Assembly (NCBI RefSeq): GCF_011397635.1
Contig: NC_064761.1
Span: 26,019,643 to 26,083,642, forward strand
DNA length: 64,000 nucleotides
From: Epinephelus fuscoguttatus
Taxonomy: Eukaryota > Chordata > Actinopteri > Perciformes > Serranidae
Direction: 5' to 3'
The position numbers and the translations under genes are program-made. This document shows positions 1-13,560 of the stretch, piece by piece (position 1 is the first letter of the stretch; the number at the start of each line of letters is the position of its first letter). The notes beneath the pieces were generated by a model, which had not been told where the DNA came from, made no database searches, and worked only from the letters and a program-made list of their open reading frames with translations.

Positions 1-1014
1 TCTCCGGCACCATGAACTGGCCCACCCAGAGTAAAACCACTGAGTCCAGGAGTTCACTCACACACAAGCAGCTACATCCAACTGTGATTCCACGTAAAAC
101 GAATTAAAGCAATTATTGGTTATAAGCATTGTAGTCAAAGCTTACTTAGTAGAGAGACACCTACTAAGTGTGTGTGATACAGGTTATACACTAAATATGT
201 GTCTCAGAGGGAAGAGAGCTTGTAGGAATTTATTTTCAATATTAAAACAGTCATATTGACATGAAGAGCTTCTATGGATCACCATGACCCTTAAAGTGAT
301 ACAATACAAACACATATATTTGACTAAAATTGCTTTTTTTAAGGCGGTAATATGAGTAATATTTTACAATAAGTACAATATACTTTATAGGTCATTAAAG
401 AATCCTTTAAAACTCACATTATGATAAATAAATTTCAGTCGTATTTCTAATTATTTTTCTTGTGCATATTTAGATTCATAATTAAGAATCGGCATTAGCA
501 TCAGTTCAAGTCAAAGGCTTCAACACGACACCCAGTGCAGCATTTTGTGTCCTACAGGTTTTGAATAAAAGATCAATATCATCAAACTTGCTCGAACTTT
601 GGTCTTCTACAATTAAAACAATGCTCAAATCCATTTTTTTTTTCCAAAATAAAGACTAAAAAAGATGTGACATTAAGGCAATGAGACACCTATTTCCAAT
701 AAAAACTCTCTGGAGTTCTATTAAAATTCTTGAAACAGGTGAAACTTCACTGGACACATTCTCAGCTTGCTCTGATCTTGGTGAATATTTTACTGTATGA
801 CTTTCCTCATGTGAAACTTGACAGCCTTGCGACTTGACGCGCCATAATGGTGTCATTTGCATTGAGACAATCCACAGCATGAATCCCATAATCATTCAGT
901 GATTGATTTGTAATTGCACTAATAGGGTCACGACCGAGACAATAGGATGTGTAAAGCAGAGTCCCTGCTCTCACTCGGCCTCACAGACTCACAGCGGGCC
1001 TGCTGAGCGCTGCC

Positions 1015-1560
1015 TGTGTGGTCTGTGGGGACAATTAGCACAATCTCCATACTAATGGCAGCCTGTAATGGACACTGCTGAGCCTGCCAGCCACTGTGTG
1101 TGTGTGTATGTGTTTGCATATGCATCTGTGTGTGAGGGAATGTTTGCATACGCGCATATCCTTCAGTGTGAGTGTCTTCCTGTGTGGAGTTGAGAGCGTG
1201 CCTGCCTTCTGGGGTGTGTGTCTGTTTTAAGTGCACACTGACTTTCTGTGCTTATGTTTTTATGTGTGTATGTGTGTGTGCGCCTTACCAGTGTGTGTAA
1301 GTAAGTAGCCAGTAGCCTGTATTTTACTGAGGTGACCCCCCCCCCTCCATCACACCCCCTTTGCTCGCGGCTCTAACCCTGATCCACGGCCACTCATTAG
1401 CACCATAATAAAGAGTTGAGACGACACGTAAAAGGTTATATACTGCTGGACTGCTGTTTTCCTATCAATTATCAGGCCTGTGATTTATGGCCCCGACCCG
1501 ATGCTATTCTCTGAGGAGAATTGGGGGAGTGTTTACACCCCTACACAGCGGGGTGAGGGG
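1015..1560. promoter_or_regulatory. candidate conserved non-coding block in rnf220 intron
   Basis: Complex, non-repetitive sequence with several homeodomain-type cores: ACAATTAGCACAAT near 1030, ACTAATGG near 1052, CATTAGCACCATAATAAAG near 1393, and CAATTATCAGGCCTGTG near 1466. It sits between (TG)n-rich stretches. The call is by compositional impression only, without alignment. Confidence 0.3.
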
Positions 1561-2302
1561 TCAATCCCGGCAAACTTTGACCTTTAAGGCAGGGGTGCAC
1601 CGGCACTGATGAGAGTTTGCAAACAGCTAAGCAGCACTGGAAGTGACTGAATCGATCAGTGGGTATTTAAGGATACATGTGTAAGTAATCTGCGCTGTTT
1701 GAACTGTCACATGCACATGATTACGTAACACAGCAGAGGTAACTTTCTCCCTAAATGTCTGAATTGTTTATTTCTGCTGTCATTTTCAGCTCTAACTGTA
1801 GCGTTTAAAGACATGAAGTTAAACACGGTGGTCTGACCTGTCTGATGTTTCTGCTGTGCTTGTTTTCTGCACTGTGACTTTATGTACATGACGCAGGAGT
1901 TTTCTGCCCAAAAGTTAGTGCAAACAAACATCCAGTCTATAGAGTAAAGCACTGAGTGTGTACTGAGCTATATAGGGAGCAGAATGAGCAAATGAGGAAG
2001 TCTGTGCCTTCACACGGACACTTTGCAGCTCCCTCAAGATGTCTTCTTTTTATTCAAATTCCACAAACATTACAAAAAATGCACATTTGATCATCGACAA
2101 TGGCTGCCAATCTTGCTCATGAAGCCACTGAATGATGTCGGGACGTCGTGTATTTGGGAAGTGAAGCTATCACGCCTGGCATGCCTTTGACGTATTGGCT
2201 TTTGTCAAGCTCCTCCACAGCTGGGAGACTTGCAACAAGCACCAAGTGACATGCTGTAATGAGGTTTGTGTGTGACACGAGGCAAACACACATATGTGAC
2301 AC

Positions 2303-2348
2303 GCACATATTATATATATGTGTATGTGTGTGTGTGTGTGTGTGTGTG
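2303..2348. repeat. (TA)n/(TG)n microsatellite
   Basis: An alternating purine-pyrimidine run: TATATATA followed by about twelve TG units. Confidence 0.9.
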
Positions 2349-2773
2349 AGTTCCTGGCTGCCATCCAGGCGTGTAGGATTGGTGTGGTCTTGCTGTCTGT
2401 CTGCGCTGCTCCTCTGCAGCATGTGTTTAACCCCAGCGTTTGGCCTCTCTGCCCTCTCTATCTGCCTGACTGATTTGTTAGGCTCCGGGGACAGGACGGA
2501 GGATGTGAGTTTGTGCGTGTGTGTGTGCCACCTCTTGAGAACATGCGTTTTACTCCGCCTTTACCCTGAGCCTTTCCTATACCCGCACACACATACACAC
2601 ACAAACCAGGTCTTTGATGTGAGATCAGAGGCAGCCCGTGATGCAAGTCGATCAGGTGCGTAGAGAGAAGAAGTAGAAAGAGGGAAAACGGAGAGATGGG
2701 AAAAAGGAACGATGGCCTCAGTTAAAACAAGGCTGTTGTTTTAACGACCTCTGGGCCTCGCACTCATTATGAC

Positions 2774-2791
2774 CCTCTCTCTCTCTCTCTG

Positions 2792-2824
<33 letters not shown>
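2774..2824. repeat. (CT)n microsatellite
   Basis: A CT-dinucleotide run interrupted once by GCCTG. Confidence 0.9.
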
Positions 2825-2827
<3 letters not shown>

Positions 2828-4477
2828 AGCACACTCAGCCTCCCTGTCCTTTTACACAGAAGCAGTGCTGTTCGTGTGGGCCGATCACAGTGGGTGACAG
2901 AGGCAGATGCAGCGACTACAAGATGTGTTATGACTCATGTAGCGGCGGAACATTCTGTTGACCATCTAACAGGTGCTGATGGTCACCACAAAAAGCCCCC
3001 CCCCCCCCCACACACACACAGATTTCCCCACGCTACTGTAAAGTCCTTCTGCCAGACTTATAGAAATCCTGTCTGTCTCCGACAAGCCGTGTGGTCCACA
3101 GCCTGTTTGAAGATCCATCGGCCTGCATGGAGGCTGCAACACACACACATATACGCACACTGCATCCACAAATACACAATCGCGTATAAAACCACAAAGA
3201 CAACATGTAAATCTAAATACACAAGGAAGAAAAAACTCCATGTTCCCTCTCTCCATCTCTCCAGCCCTTATAAGATGAAGGGAAAGGAGCTAAAAAGCCA
3301 AGAAGAGTTTCCCCTCCTGCCAGGATGAAAGCCTCTTTTACTTGGGAGAACATTAGGAGAACAAACTACCATCACAACAGGAGGGGGAACAGTCAACCGC
3401 GGCGTGCTCTCACATCAAACACAACCACCATTAATATTGTAATGCTTCCTCCCCGAGTGTTTGAAATCAAGAACAAGACTACCAGTGTGGTCAGTGAGAG
3501 AGCTGGGTGCAGATGTCACTTATTTGAGACAGCGTAGCTTTGAAAGCGGAATGAACGAGGCAGTGGCTGCTGTGTGCGATGATGTCGGGTAAAAATGATT
3601 AGTAGGAACCATGAGTTATGTATCTTGACTCTCACAGCTCGTCTTTTTGAGTTATCGAATGGTTTCTAAAAAGATTTATTAATGCGTGTTGATCCTAAAC
3701 TTGATAAAAGATGAAAAAAACTCAGATCAAATGTTGTTTTTTTACATGAAAATAATATGTTCTCTATGTCTACATTCATTTTAGATGCTTGTTTGTGTCA
3801 TTATTTCCTCCTGTCTTTCCATCAGCGAGCATGTTCAGTCGTGTTGTTCATGTTTACACCTCCTCAATACTGCAGTTTCCCTACTAAAGTTTGTTCGTGA
3901 CAGATCACACCAACACAAAATCACACACACACAAAGAGAAAACAACTAGGCATAAGCATATGGTGAGTGTGACTGTTGATGCATGGAGTGCACATGCAAG
4001 TCCGCCTGATAAGGAGTATACACCCTGGGAATAATAGCGGGCAACGGATACTATATGTGTATGCATGAGAATCGAGTGCTTGCTATTGATCTCCTGTGGC
4101 CTGCCAGTGGGATGTAAACACTGTGTCTTTCAACAGGATGCTCCACTCAATACGAGCGGCTGTCAACGACTGCTACACAGAAAACACAGCGCACAGGCAG
4201 CCTCCCTGTTATCAAATCAGCACACACAGCTAGAGTATACTGCCTCGTGTGTGTGTGTGTGCTTGTGCTTGTGGGTGAGAAAAAGAAACGTCAATATAAC
4301 ATACAAACTTATGTGCACAAATACGTGCATAAGAAATATGCACAAACATGTTTTGCTGGTGTGTGAAAACTGTGTAACGGCATGATTTTGATTATTTCAC
4401 TGATTTAATGAGTGAATGACCACAAGCTCTGAGTCACATTCGTCTATACGTGTGCACACAGGCATGCTCCCTCCTTC

Positions 4478-4480
<3 letters not shown>

Positions 4481-4518
<38 letters not shown>
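4481..4518. repeat. (CA)n microsatellite
   Basis: About 19 uninterrupted CA units. Confidence 0.95.
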
Positions 4519-4520
<2 letters not shown>

Positions 4521-5634
4521 GCATGTAAGCTGTGTCCGGAACAAGCTCAAAGCCATCAAACTTCAGCACAGAGATAATCCACGTGCCAAATCTAAGATGA
4601 ATCTATGTAATATTGATTCTGTTCAGGCGCCGCACTCGTCCGCTAACAACCCATGAATAACCGACCGTGGAGGACACTTACACTCTGAGCGCATCTGGTG
4701 GAGAATCCTCAACGTGTTTTACGCTAACATGTTTCCCCTCTATTAACTTCCTGCAGGGTTTCTTTTCTGCACAGGTGAAGATTTGGCGAGTCCCTCAGCG
4801 CCTCCTCATCCCGTTAGGAGAAGACTTCAGCGGCATGTGCAGGATTCAAAGGCCTGATGCACAGGTTTTGTTGTGGAGTTTTGCCCATGTTAAATACTTG
4901 TGGTCAGACTCATTCCTTGTCTGTGTAAGCTTTAATGTGAGCATAATCTTTAAATAAGAAATATTTTGAAATGTTATGTCAAGTGCTGATATAGGAAGAC
5001 ATTTCTTAAGTTAAAAGTCACAAACCAAAACCTAAAACTGACGGCTGTCCAATAACATATGACAGGAAATAACTAATCAATAGACTGACTTTCTAATAAT
5101 AATAATAATTAAAAAACATGACAAATTGACATATAAGAAAAATGCCAGTGTCATTTCTGTGAGTGTGAATCTGTTCTTACTGGCCCAGTTATATGCTAGG
5201 AAACAAACTTGATGAAACATGAGAAAATTTTCTTTTTTGACTGCATATTTGCTGCGACCCATGCACAAGTATGCAAGAGATGTGCAAGCCACACTGAAAT
5301 TTGCGAGCGGCAGTATTTGCAATCTACGTAAAAGCAGTGCTCACAGACTGCGTTTCTAAAACTGGCTCCAAGTCAGCCCAGTAGACAAAAAGGAGGACGT
5401 GAGAAAGCTGTACTGAAGTCACTGATACATTAGGCTGCCAGTTGGACAACAGCTGACTTGATCTGCGTTTGGTGGCCTTCGTGAATCTCTTTGTCTGCTC
5501 TGCAGGTGAAGGGTTTCACTTTCCTGACAGCCACAACCGGGAGTTTGGTGTGTAACAAGCATCACAACACAGGGGCTCTCAAACATCTGGCTCCAGTTAT
5601 CACAGCTCTCACTCAGCTTTGCCACCACAGTATG

Positions 5635-5636
<2 letters not shown>

Positions 5637-5685
<49 letters not shown>
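5637..5685. repeat. (CA)n microsatellite
   Basis: About 24 CA units. It produces long Thr-His and Cys-Val open frames on both strands that are not genes. Confidence 0.95.
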
Positions 5686-5687
<2 letters not shown>

Positions 5688-7249
5688 CACGCACACCACT
5701 CCGTCAGCGTCTGGCCTTGCTGTGTTTTGCCACTCCACTCCTCCGCTTTCCCAACTTGTGTTTCTGGTAAAGGGCCATTTTAGTTCCAGCTCAGGCCCGC
5801 GGCGGAAAGCATCTCCCTGAGGAAAATAAGCATGACTCGCTCCAGTGAAGACATCTGCCCTTTGAAAGCGAGCGTGGCTGTTTGAACAGCTGTCAGAGCA
5901 CACCGTGCGTCTCAGACCTTCCCTGATAAAACAGAGGCAAGTCTGGGAGGCAAAATCGACAGAGGACAGACGCTAAACGGGCAGAGGGAGACGGCCACTG
6001 GCAGATGTGAAGAGGTGCTCTACCTGCATGGTGTGTAGACTGACCAGGAGCTGTGAGAGGAACGGCAGCACATGGTCACCTGTGCTCACACCTGGAGACT
6101 ATACGTCATGGCCTCAAAACGTCAAATCTGTTTACTCTGAAAAGTTTTGACATAAGCACCATCATATCACTCCAGATTCAAATACACTTCAGCTGTTGGG
6201 AGGTATTTAGTTGAGCACTGGTGGCCAGTGTCCAGGGACTGACTCCAGTTTTAAGGGCAGCACCAGGCACATTCCTAATACCTGATATGGAGACCAAAGC
6301 ACTTGGAGGAAGCCCTTACAGACACGGGGAGCACATGTGACCCTTCACAGGAGGTCGTTTCAATTATGAAGAAAGCTTAAAAAGTATAAAAGTAGGTTTT
6401 TATGGCTTAGTTTGCACTTCAGTGGGTATTTGCATCGCCAGCACTGCAGATGAATGCGAGCAGCAGACACACTCTCACAACCCAAGAAGATTTCAAGCTT
6501 AACAGTTAAGACTTTTGGTCCTGAAGTGACTGTCTGTTACCCAGTCAAGAGGAACAAGTGTATGTCAGACTTAGAAAAGTGCTGGGAGCTCAATTGCATT
6601 AAAGCTCTTAGTTTGCCTGAGCTCCAATCTAATTGGATAAAGCTGGAAAAGCAGCTTCCAATGTGCACGAATCCTTTTTTTTTTTCCCAAACTCATTTTT
6701 TTGGCGGAGAGATGCTCCCCGTGTTCTATTCCGCCCGTCTTTTGTCCTTGTCAACATTCCCCAAATGAGATTCCCAAAATCAGGAGGTGAGGGGAGCACG
6801 CATGCACGAGTGCACTGAGCAAACATTGTCAGACAGACACACCTCTCACACCAGCATGCTGGCTGGCATCTCTTTCCTTTCCCGTCCTTATTAAAATTCC
6901 ATATTGAGATTCCTTCCTGCCACTCCGCCTCCCTGGCCCTGTCACTCAGCCACCAACCGGCGACAAAATCAGCAAGTTTCAACAAAGACACACACATATG
7001 CATAGAGACACACACGGCACACAATCCAAACTTTTCTTAAGACAACTCGTCCCTGCTCCCGCCCTTTATGTGTGGGATGAAAGTTTCCTTTAGGTGATAT
7101 GTGTGAGAGCGTGTATCAGCGTCTCTCCCTCCTGCCTTCGCCCTTCTCCATCTCTGCCCCCCCCTCATTGTCATTATTTTCGATGGTGTCCCCCTCTGAT
7201 CTGCTGAGCCTTTGGGTGCTCTCTCTCCTCTCTCTGTCTTTCTCTGGTC

Positions 7250-7560
7250 CCTTTCATCTGTCAGGCGCTCCCCTTGGCGACCGCCACTGAGGGGGTTTGA
7301 TTTCCCATCATGCCTAGCATTGCCTCCCTGACTCCGGCTCCCTCTCTCCCCACCCCCTCTCCCTCTGAGGCGAGTGTTGTGCCCCCGCGTCGTTGGGCAA
7401 TTATCCCCGGGAGTAATGAGGAGCGGCTCTCCCTCCGCGGCACACTGACTGACACCTCTCCCACTCATTTGTCAACAAATCAGACGGCTGGTGTGGGCGG
7501 CCATATTGAGCTGAGGGTTGTCGTTGGGAAGCTCAGGCTGAGGCGCATCGCCGCGTCTCT
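7250..7560. promoter_or_regulatory. candidate enhancer or alternative promoter in rnf220 intron
   Basis: A CpG-containing, non-repetitive island inside an otherwise CT-rich intron. It includes CCCCCGCGTCGTTGGGCAAT near 7382, a CCGCGGC site near 7435, and GGCGGCCATATTGAG near 7496, which matches a YY1-like core on the minus strand. No open frame here has recognisable homology. It could be an alternative first exon or an enhancer; evidence is weak. Confidence 0.28.
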
Positions 7561-8140
7561 CTCTCTCTCTCTCTCTCTTTTTCTCTATCCTCCTCCATCC
7601 CTTCCTCTCTATCTCTGCCACCTCGTTATCTCTGACAGGGTGTCATTCGTTCCAACTCTCACTCCTCCTATGTCAACCCTCCACACGCTCCGATGTATTT
7701 GTGTTCCTCAGCCGCCAAGAAAAGTCTGACTTCCAATAGGCCTAATGGTCATATGTGGCTAATGATCACTAAGCTGAATAAGTGACACTATTCAATTTAT
7801 TTGTGTCAAAGTCAGTCACAGCCAGTCGCTGTAAACACTTTGTCCAACTAGACGATAAAGGCTAGAGTGCAAAAGGGAAAATATTTCCAGATACGTCTTT
7901 GCTCACAAAGGCGCCTTTCAATTTGTCACCATTAGTGGATGCAGCTGTAGAGGATATGTAAATCTCATCTGCCGTGTCGTGTCAGGGTGAGCAAGGTCTT
8001 TGATGTGCCTCTGTATATTTCACTGCATACTTTAAAGATGAGAGATGAGGGACTGTGTGTGAGCTTTAGACGTGCCATGCATGTTTACATACCAAAACAT
8101 GCATCAGCTGTGTGTCCCTGCGAGTCAAGTGTGTACTCAC

Positions 8141-8732
8141 TGTGCTCTTTGCGCTCCTCGGGGCTCGATGAAGCCTCTCCGTCAGATAGCAGGCCGGACA
8201 TGGAGAACAGCTTCCTCCCTGAGTCCTCCCCAGCTTTAAGGGAGCTTCCCGGGGAGCCGAAGTCAAACTCCTTCCCCTCCACTTCCGGGAAGCAGCTTTT
8301 CAGCCTCTTGGCAGGGGTGAAAGCCGACTGGTAAACCCCCGACTCCCTCTCCTCTTGCGGGGAGGAGAAAGGTCGGAAGGCGCCCACCCCGCTGTGGTTG
8401 AGCATGCTCAGGGTGGAGCAGTCCAGGTTCGGTGGGGTGAACTGGGGGTGCAGGTGGAGCAGGGAGGCTGGGAAGTCTCGGGAGGGGAAGGTGCCCGACA
8501 TAGGGCCTTGGCGCTGGTACATAGAGGTGAAGGTGTAAGAGGCAGAGGGGAAGGGGAGGTGGAGGTCTTTCTCCACAGAGGCGGGGACACCGAAGGGCCT
8601 GGGCGCCTGGCAGGGGACGGAGGCATCTCGGCCGGCCTCGGCAGTGGAGGCGAGGACCATCAGGGCGGGGGAGGCCAGTGGAGCTGGCAGGTAGGAGGGG
8701 CTGTCCATCTTGAAGGGGCGGTGGAGGTCCAT
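8141..8732 (-). CDS. rnf220: RNF220 E3 ubiquitin ligase, first coding exon (partial gene)
   Basis: This exon encodes the N-terminal 197 residues of RNF220, a RING-type E3 ubiquitin ligase known in vertebrates to act in Wnt and Shh signalling and neural patterning. The protein starts MDLHRPFKMDSPSYLPAPLA and contains the family-typical runs ASPALMVLASTAEA, LHLHPQFTPPNLDC, MLNHSGVGAFRPF and SAFTPAKRLK. The C-terminal RING domain is encoded by later exons beyond the left edge; none was found in 1-8140. On the minus strand the exon opens after an acceptor (CTCAG, exon edge 8752), reaches ATG at 8732 and ends at a GTGAGT donor at 8140, after codons for SPEERKEH plus one base. The 20 bases from 8752 to 8733 are 5' UTR. 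Overlapping open frames on both strands come from the GC-rich composition. Teleosts can have two rnf220 paralogues, and the a/b assignment cannot be made here. The identification rests on recalled family sequence and is strong. Confidence 0.93.
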
Positions 8733-10036
8733 TCACCTCCCTGTTAGTGGTGCTGAGGAGAGGTAGAGAACACACAGAGCGTTGAGGTGAGGCGTGAAGA
8801 AGAAGGCATGAGACGAAATTACAAAGTGTTTCAGAGGAGGCTCTTTTTTATTTCAAACATGGTGCACAAAAAGTAATCATTTTCTTTGCTCTTTTATTGG
8901 ATAATAATAATTAATTTAAGCAGACTTAATAAGAAATATACATTTTACTTAGTCTGAAAAAATACATAGAGCATATTTAGTTTTGTTAAGCTTAGAGTGA
9001 TTTTTTCACAATCTCAAATTCCAAAAAACACACCCAGTTGCAACTCTAGAGGCATTTTTACGATTACAGTTTTGGACTAATTTCAATAGAAAAGGGTTGG
9101 AGGAGGCCTACTGTGCCTGTAAATAATTACGACGGAATAAACTGACAATAAAACACACACGTAGCCGAAGCCTGCAAGAGATAAATTTGATAGTGAAGTA
9201 AAAGCAATTGGATTTTGGAAAATCCTCCACACACGTTCAGAGAAAAAAGACAAATTCCTCCCTTTTCTTTTTTTTCTTTTTATAAGTCAGGAATTAATTG
9301 TCAGTAAATTGTAAATAATTGGGTCCAATAAAATAAAAATCGAGGTGGGAGTTGTAAAGCAGAATAAGCATTTTGGGAGGGAAGTTTCCCAACATGTATT
9401 TTCTGAAATATGTATCTTCACAAAAAAAGTTTAATTAATTGTAGCTTATTTAAAATATATGATAAATGTTTATGGGTCACGTATTAGAATCGGAAAAACA
9501 GCTTCGTCTAATTAGCTGGTTTCCTGCTATTTAAAGTGAATTTTGATAAAATAATTATATTGGCATTAGTTCTGAGAAAAGGCCGAAATAAGACAGGAAA
9601 GTTTGGGCCCTGTGATTCACCTTTCTTTAACTACATCAATCCCTTTTTACAGTTTATCAACTTAAACATCTGTGAAATTAACCAACTTTACGCACGTGAC
9701 AGATTTAACTCAACTTCAAAACACTTCACCTGAACATGAAAATACATATCGCCTATTTTTTTGCAATTAAGTGACAATTAAGCGACAATTCACAGTCTTA
9801 CAGCGCACAGGTCAAGCTTTCACCCTCTTATGTCGCAAGAATCCAAATTGTCTCCAAGTCTCCACATGGTTTCAAACATCACAACAGTTTTCCAGCAACA
9901 AAGTTCCCTCACTTCAGAAGAAAAAACTACCACAAAGCTCCACAGCCGACACAACACACGGCAATCAAATATCCAGTTAAAGCAATTAAAACAAATGAAG
10001 CTGTAATCACTTGTGTCATCATCAGCCGCCACTTAC

Positions 10037-10300
10037 CGCGCGCACTCGAAGCGAGATTTGTTTCGCCGTCAACTCCTCTCCGTCTCTTTCAACTTATAAT
10101 TTCAAGGACGCGGCACTTTTTCTCCCGATCGCGCAGGGAAAGAGAGAAAAGAAGAAGAAAAAGAAAAACGTGCAGCTGCAGACAGCGTCGGCTTTTCCAG
10201 TCCTGCTCCAGATGTTGCGAGTGTTGAGCAGCAGTGAGTCACCGCGGAGCTGTGCGGAGTTTGGAGGAGCTGGAGTCGGTCGCTTCTGGGGCTGGATCAG
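10037..10300 (-). other. rnf220: probable non-coding first exon and promoter region of rnf220
   Basis: About 1.3 kb upstream of the coding exon the minus strand shows a strong splice donor (GTAAGT at 10036-10031) preceded by a CpG-rich stretch (GTGCGCGCG). Base composition changes sharply from the AT-rich intron to a GC- and CpG-richer block at about 10030-10330. This fits a 5' UTR exon spliced to the acceptor at 8753. Only the donor side (10037) is well defined; the transcription start is a guess. The right-hand part (10360-10450) is a C/G-rich low-complexity tract. Confidence 0.5.
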
Positions 10301-11275
10301 GGCATCAGTGAGTGGACTGGCTGCGGGTCGGTCTCTCCTTCATGCGCTCCGTGTGACAATCCCCCCACCTCCACCCCTCTCCCTCTTTCCCTGCCCTCTT
10401 TCTCTGTAGCCTCTACCCCCCCCCCACCCCCACCCCCACCCATCCCCTGCTCTCTCCCCCTGAGACGCGCTGCTTGCGATGGACACATTCAATTTCTTGC
10501 CCTCGCTGCATGTGTTAGAGTGAAATTGAGTCAAAAGGAAAATATTCAGTTTTGCCAAAGAGAGGAACAAGAGAACTTTGTGCCACAGAGGTGTCAGAGC
10601 ATATAACTGAACATATAACTTCCTTTCTTATTATGATCACTATCTTATTGCACATCATAACTTTTACAGGAATTACCTGTAAACACAAGGATCACACCAT
10701 CTACTAGAAAGGACTTGCATGCACTATTATATCCATTGCATTAGGTACACAAGTTAACCTACTCATCACTTTTACTGTGTGTGTTGGTGTCACTGCTTTG
10801 TTACTGGGAATGGCAGGTGATGGAGTTATCCTCTCCACGGTGGCTCACTGAAAAACCCTACAGTCTCCGGGCGTGTGATTGACACTTGGGAACATTCCCT
10901 TTTGATGAGACACAATGCAAACCAATGGCATTATTTGTCACAGATAATCTGCTTTCAACTCCAACACATTACACGTAGCGTAATATCTGCATTATTCATA
11001 TCTGATTTCCAGCACATTGTCAGAAAGCACAGCTCAGAGCGCCACAAATCAGCCCAAATCACTCTTAATTTGTTTTTATCGGTATTGGTATTGCTTAAAG
11101 ACTTTTTGAAATAATGTAATTGAAATAATTCCTTATTCCCCCGAGCCAATCCAGAGGCTTTACACTGCTAATCTAATGTGACACGCAATTTCCGTCTCTC
11201 AGACGATTGCTTCCCCTCAGGTCCCTGTCTTTAATGAACAGCCATTTGGCTGTGAGCCTGTGTGCGTGCATGTGA

Positions 11276-11299
11276 GTGTGTGTGTGTGTGTGTGTGTGT
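11276..11299. repeat. (TG)n microsatellite
   Basis: About 12 TG units. Confidence 0.9.
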
Positions 11300-13358
11300 A
11301 ATCAGAGAGCAAGGAAGAGTCCTGAGATAGGAAATGAGTGAATTGGGAATATCGCAGGCAAGAAGGAGACACGAGGAGGACGCTTGTGGGGAGACATATC
11401 TGGAAATCAGTGGGGTTCACCGTGCTAACTCAGGCTGAAAACATACATTACTACATTACCTATATAACACTGAGGAGAACCATGATTTACACAGGACACC
11501 TCATATACCTCTTACACCCATAAAGTGATTCCTGAGATGCAGCCTTCCATGTGAGCCTCCTCCTCTCACACCTAAAGACAGCCGGTCGGCGAGGAGGTGG
11601 AGGGCCAGACAGCAGATGCAGACCTTTAAACGGACACATAAACCAGAGTCCAGACTGACTCTGTAACAGTCTTTCCCTCGGACCAATGTGGGAGCGTGTA
11701 ACACATGTCTTCCTTGTGACAAGGCAAGGTCATTACTCCGCTTAGGGAGCACCCTCTCCCTCACACATTGTTTTGGGGTTAGACAACCACATGCCATTGC
11801 ACACAGTGTCAAACAGATAAACTCAGAGTCCAGGGTCAGATAAGACAACACGGGGGCTGAATTCCCAAATCAAATCTGCTCACAGCAAGGATACCCTTTG
11901 TTTCATTTCAAAATGATAATCAAAGGTAATCTGGATAAACAGTGTTCTCCTCCTTACGCGGAAATGCCAAAAATATCCTAACTTGCCAGCTGATCAGTAA
12001 ACACACTCACTACAAGTGGCTCATTGACATTCTGATTATTATTTCTACCCTGTTCCTCCAATTTGCCCTGTGTGCTAGTGGCTGTGGGTGGTGTATAGTG
12101 GCTGATGATGGGTGTGTGTCCTGCAGGCCCAGTGAAGTGTTAATGATGTCCCCGCTGCCTCAGCCAGGTTATGGCACAGGGGCCGTTAGCCGCCCTGGGT
12201 AAACTGCATGGCTCCCAGAATAAATTGCCACCCGGAGCCACGCAGGCTGGTCAGCCAGCCAATTACAGGCCTGCCCGCTCAGCTGAGGATGATGGGATAC
12301 GATGTTAATTGTATGTCTTCATTTTCTGGCAGGAGGTGAGTCACTTGGCTTGTCTTCTTCGCTGTCATACACACACATGCATATACAGAATGTAACATCT
12401 TAATATATGCTGTTCATACATCTTTGCTGATCAGCGTGGTCACATTCCATCTCCATCCCGTCTCACAGATGCAAGTTTTGAATCCTTTTCAAGCAACTGT
12501 AATATCATTTAAATTTTACAGCTTAGTTTATGTGGTCTTCCTTGTAATTCCCAACAAGTAAGAGATGAGCTGAGGCAAATGAAATCAACGTGATGAGAGT
12601 TCTCCACTTCTTTTATTACGATGCCAGCGGTCATCAGCGGAGTCTTTTAACTTTAGCAATGTGTAATTGGAGTGGTGAACAGTAAATAGTCACGTCTTTA
12701 GTTTTTTTTTTTTTTTTTACTCCACTCCTTTCATTCCCAGGTCTTGTTTTTGGGGCGTGGAGTAAACTAAGTTACTGCTGTAATCATTTCCACAGACCAA
12801 TTAGTGATAATTACCTTTTGCTGTGAGACTCACAATCTCCAATTACAGCAGATTGCCTTCAAAATTCATACGATTTGCCCTAATCAAAAGCAGAGGAGCA
12901 TGAAAATGAAAAAAAAAGATTTGTTTTTAAAGTGATTGTGCCTGCTGGAGAAGCTGAAGAGAGATGTGACTCAAAACAAGTGTACAGGACAACAGAATGC
13001 CCCAGCAGGAGCCTCGCAGTGGCAGCAGCAGCGGTAGAGATGAAGAGTGCTCAGTTCTCTGGAGTCAGTTGGGTAGTAGTTGTGTGGCGGAGTTCTACAC
13101 TCTCCTCAGTATATCAACATAGAGACTGTCTGGTAGCAGTGCTATGGAGAGAGAGGTTAGCTACTATATTAACATAGGGAGAGACAGCGCCAGAGCAGAG
13201 CAGTCTGCCAAAGACTGAGCAGTGGAAGTGAGACAGAGAGAGAGGCCATCGACCAGACAGCTACAAGATGGAGTGGAAGGGAACGTGTGAGAGATGAGCT
13301 GTCGAACATGTGACAATGTGTGTGTGCGTATGAGGGAAAGTGGAAGTATGTGTGTGCT

Positions 13359-13362
<4 letters not shown>

Positions 13363-13399
<37 letters not shown>

Positions 13400-13510
13400 C
13401 AGCTCCCCAAAGCAGCCAGCGAGCGTGAATGTGAGGAGGAATACAGAGAGGTGCATTATGGTCTCAATCATTGATCGCTTCCTCCCAAGGGGGCTGGTGA
13501 CTGCCCCTCA

Positions 13511-13559
<49 letters not shown>

Positions 13560-13560
13560 C
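13363..13560. repeat. paired (TG)n and (CA)n microsatellites
   Basis: A (TG)n run at 13363-13398 and a (CA)n run at 13512-13560 lie about 110 bp apart in opposite sense, so the strand could fold into a hairpin with the two runs as arms. Confidence 0.9.

Larger units (their letters stand above)
1..8140 (-). other. rnf220: rnf220 intron following the first coding exon (continues beyond the left edge)
   Basis: No further RNF220 exon was recognised in this stretch in any frame. It holds microsatellites (2303-2348, 2774-2824, 4481-4518, 5637-5685), C tracts near 1328 and 3000, a homeobox-motif-rich block at about 1015-1560, and a less repetitive, CpG-containing block at about 7250-7560. The long open frames here are low-complexity translations of these repeats. 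Confidence 0.7.

Noticed and set aside
2117-2663. Thr-His or Cys-Val-rich frames over CA/TG repeats (also at 5.4-5.9, 13.2-13.7, 24.3-24.8 and 27.5-27.7 kb)
   Set aside because: Microsatellite translations.
7037-7729. Overlapping 130-143-codon frames on both strands
   Set aside because: Arg/Gly/Ser/Pro-rich translations of CT-rich DNA with no recognisable domain.
8263-8775. Open frames overlapping the rnf220 exon on both strands (up to 170 aa)
   Set aside because: These are GC-rich shadows of the RNF220 frame, which alone matches a known family.
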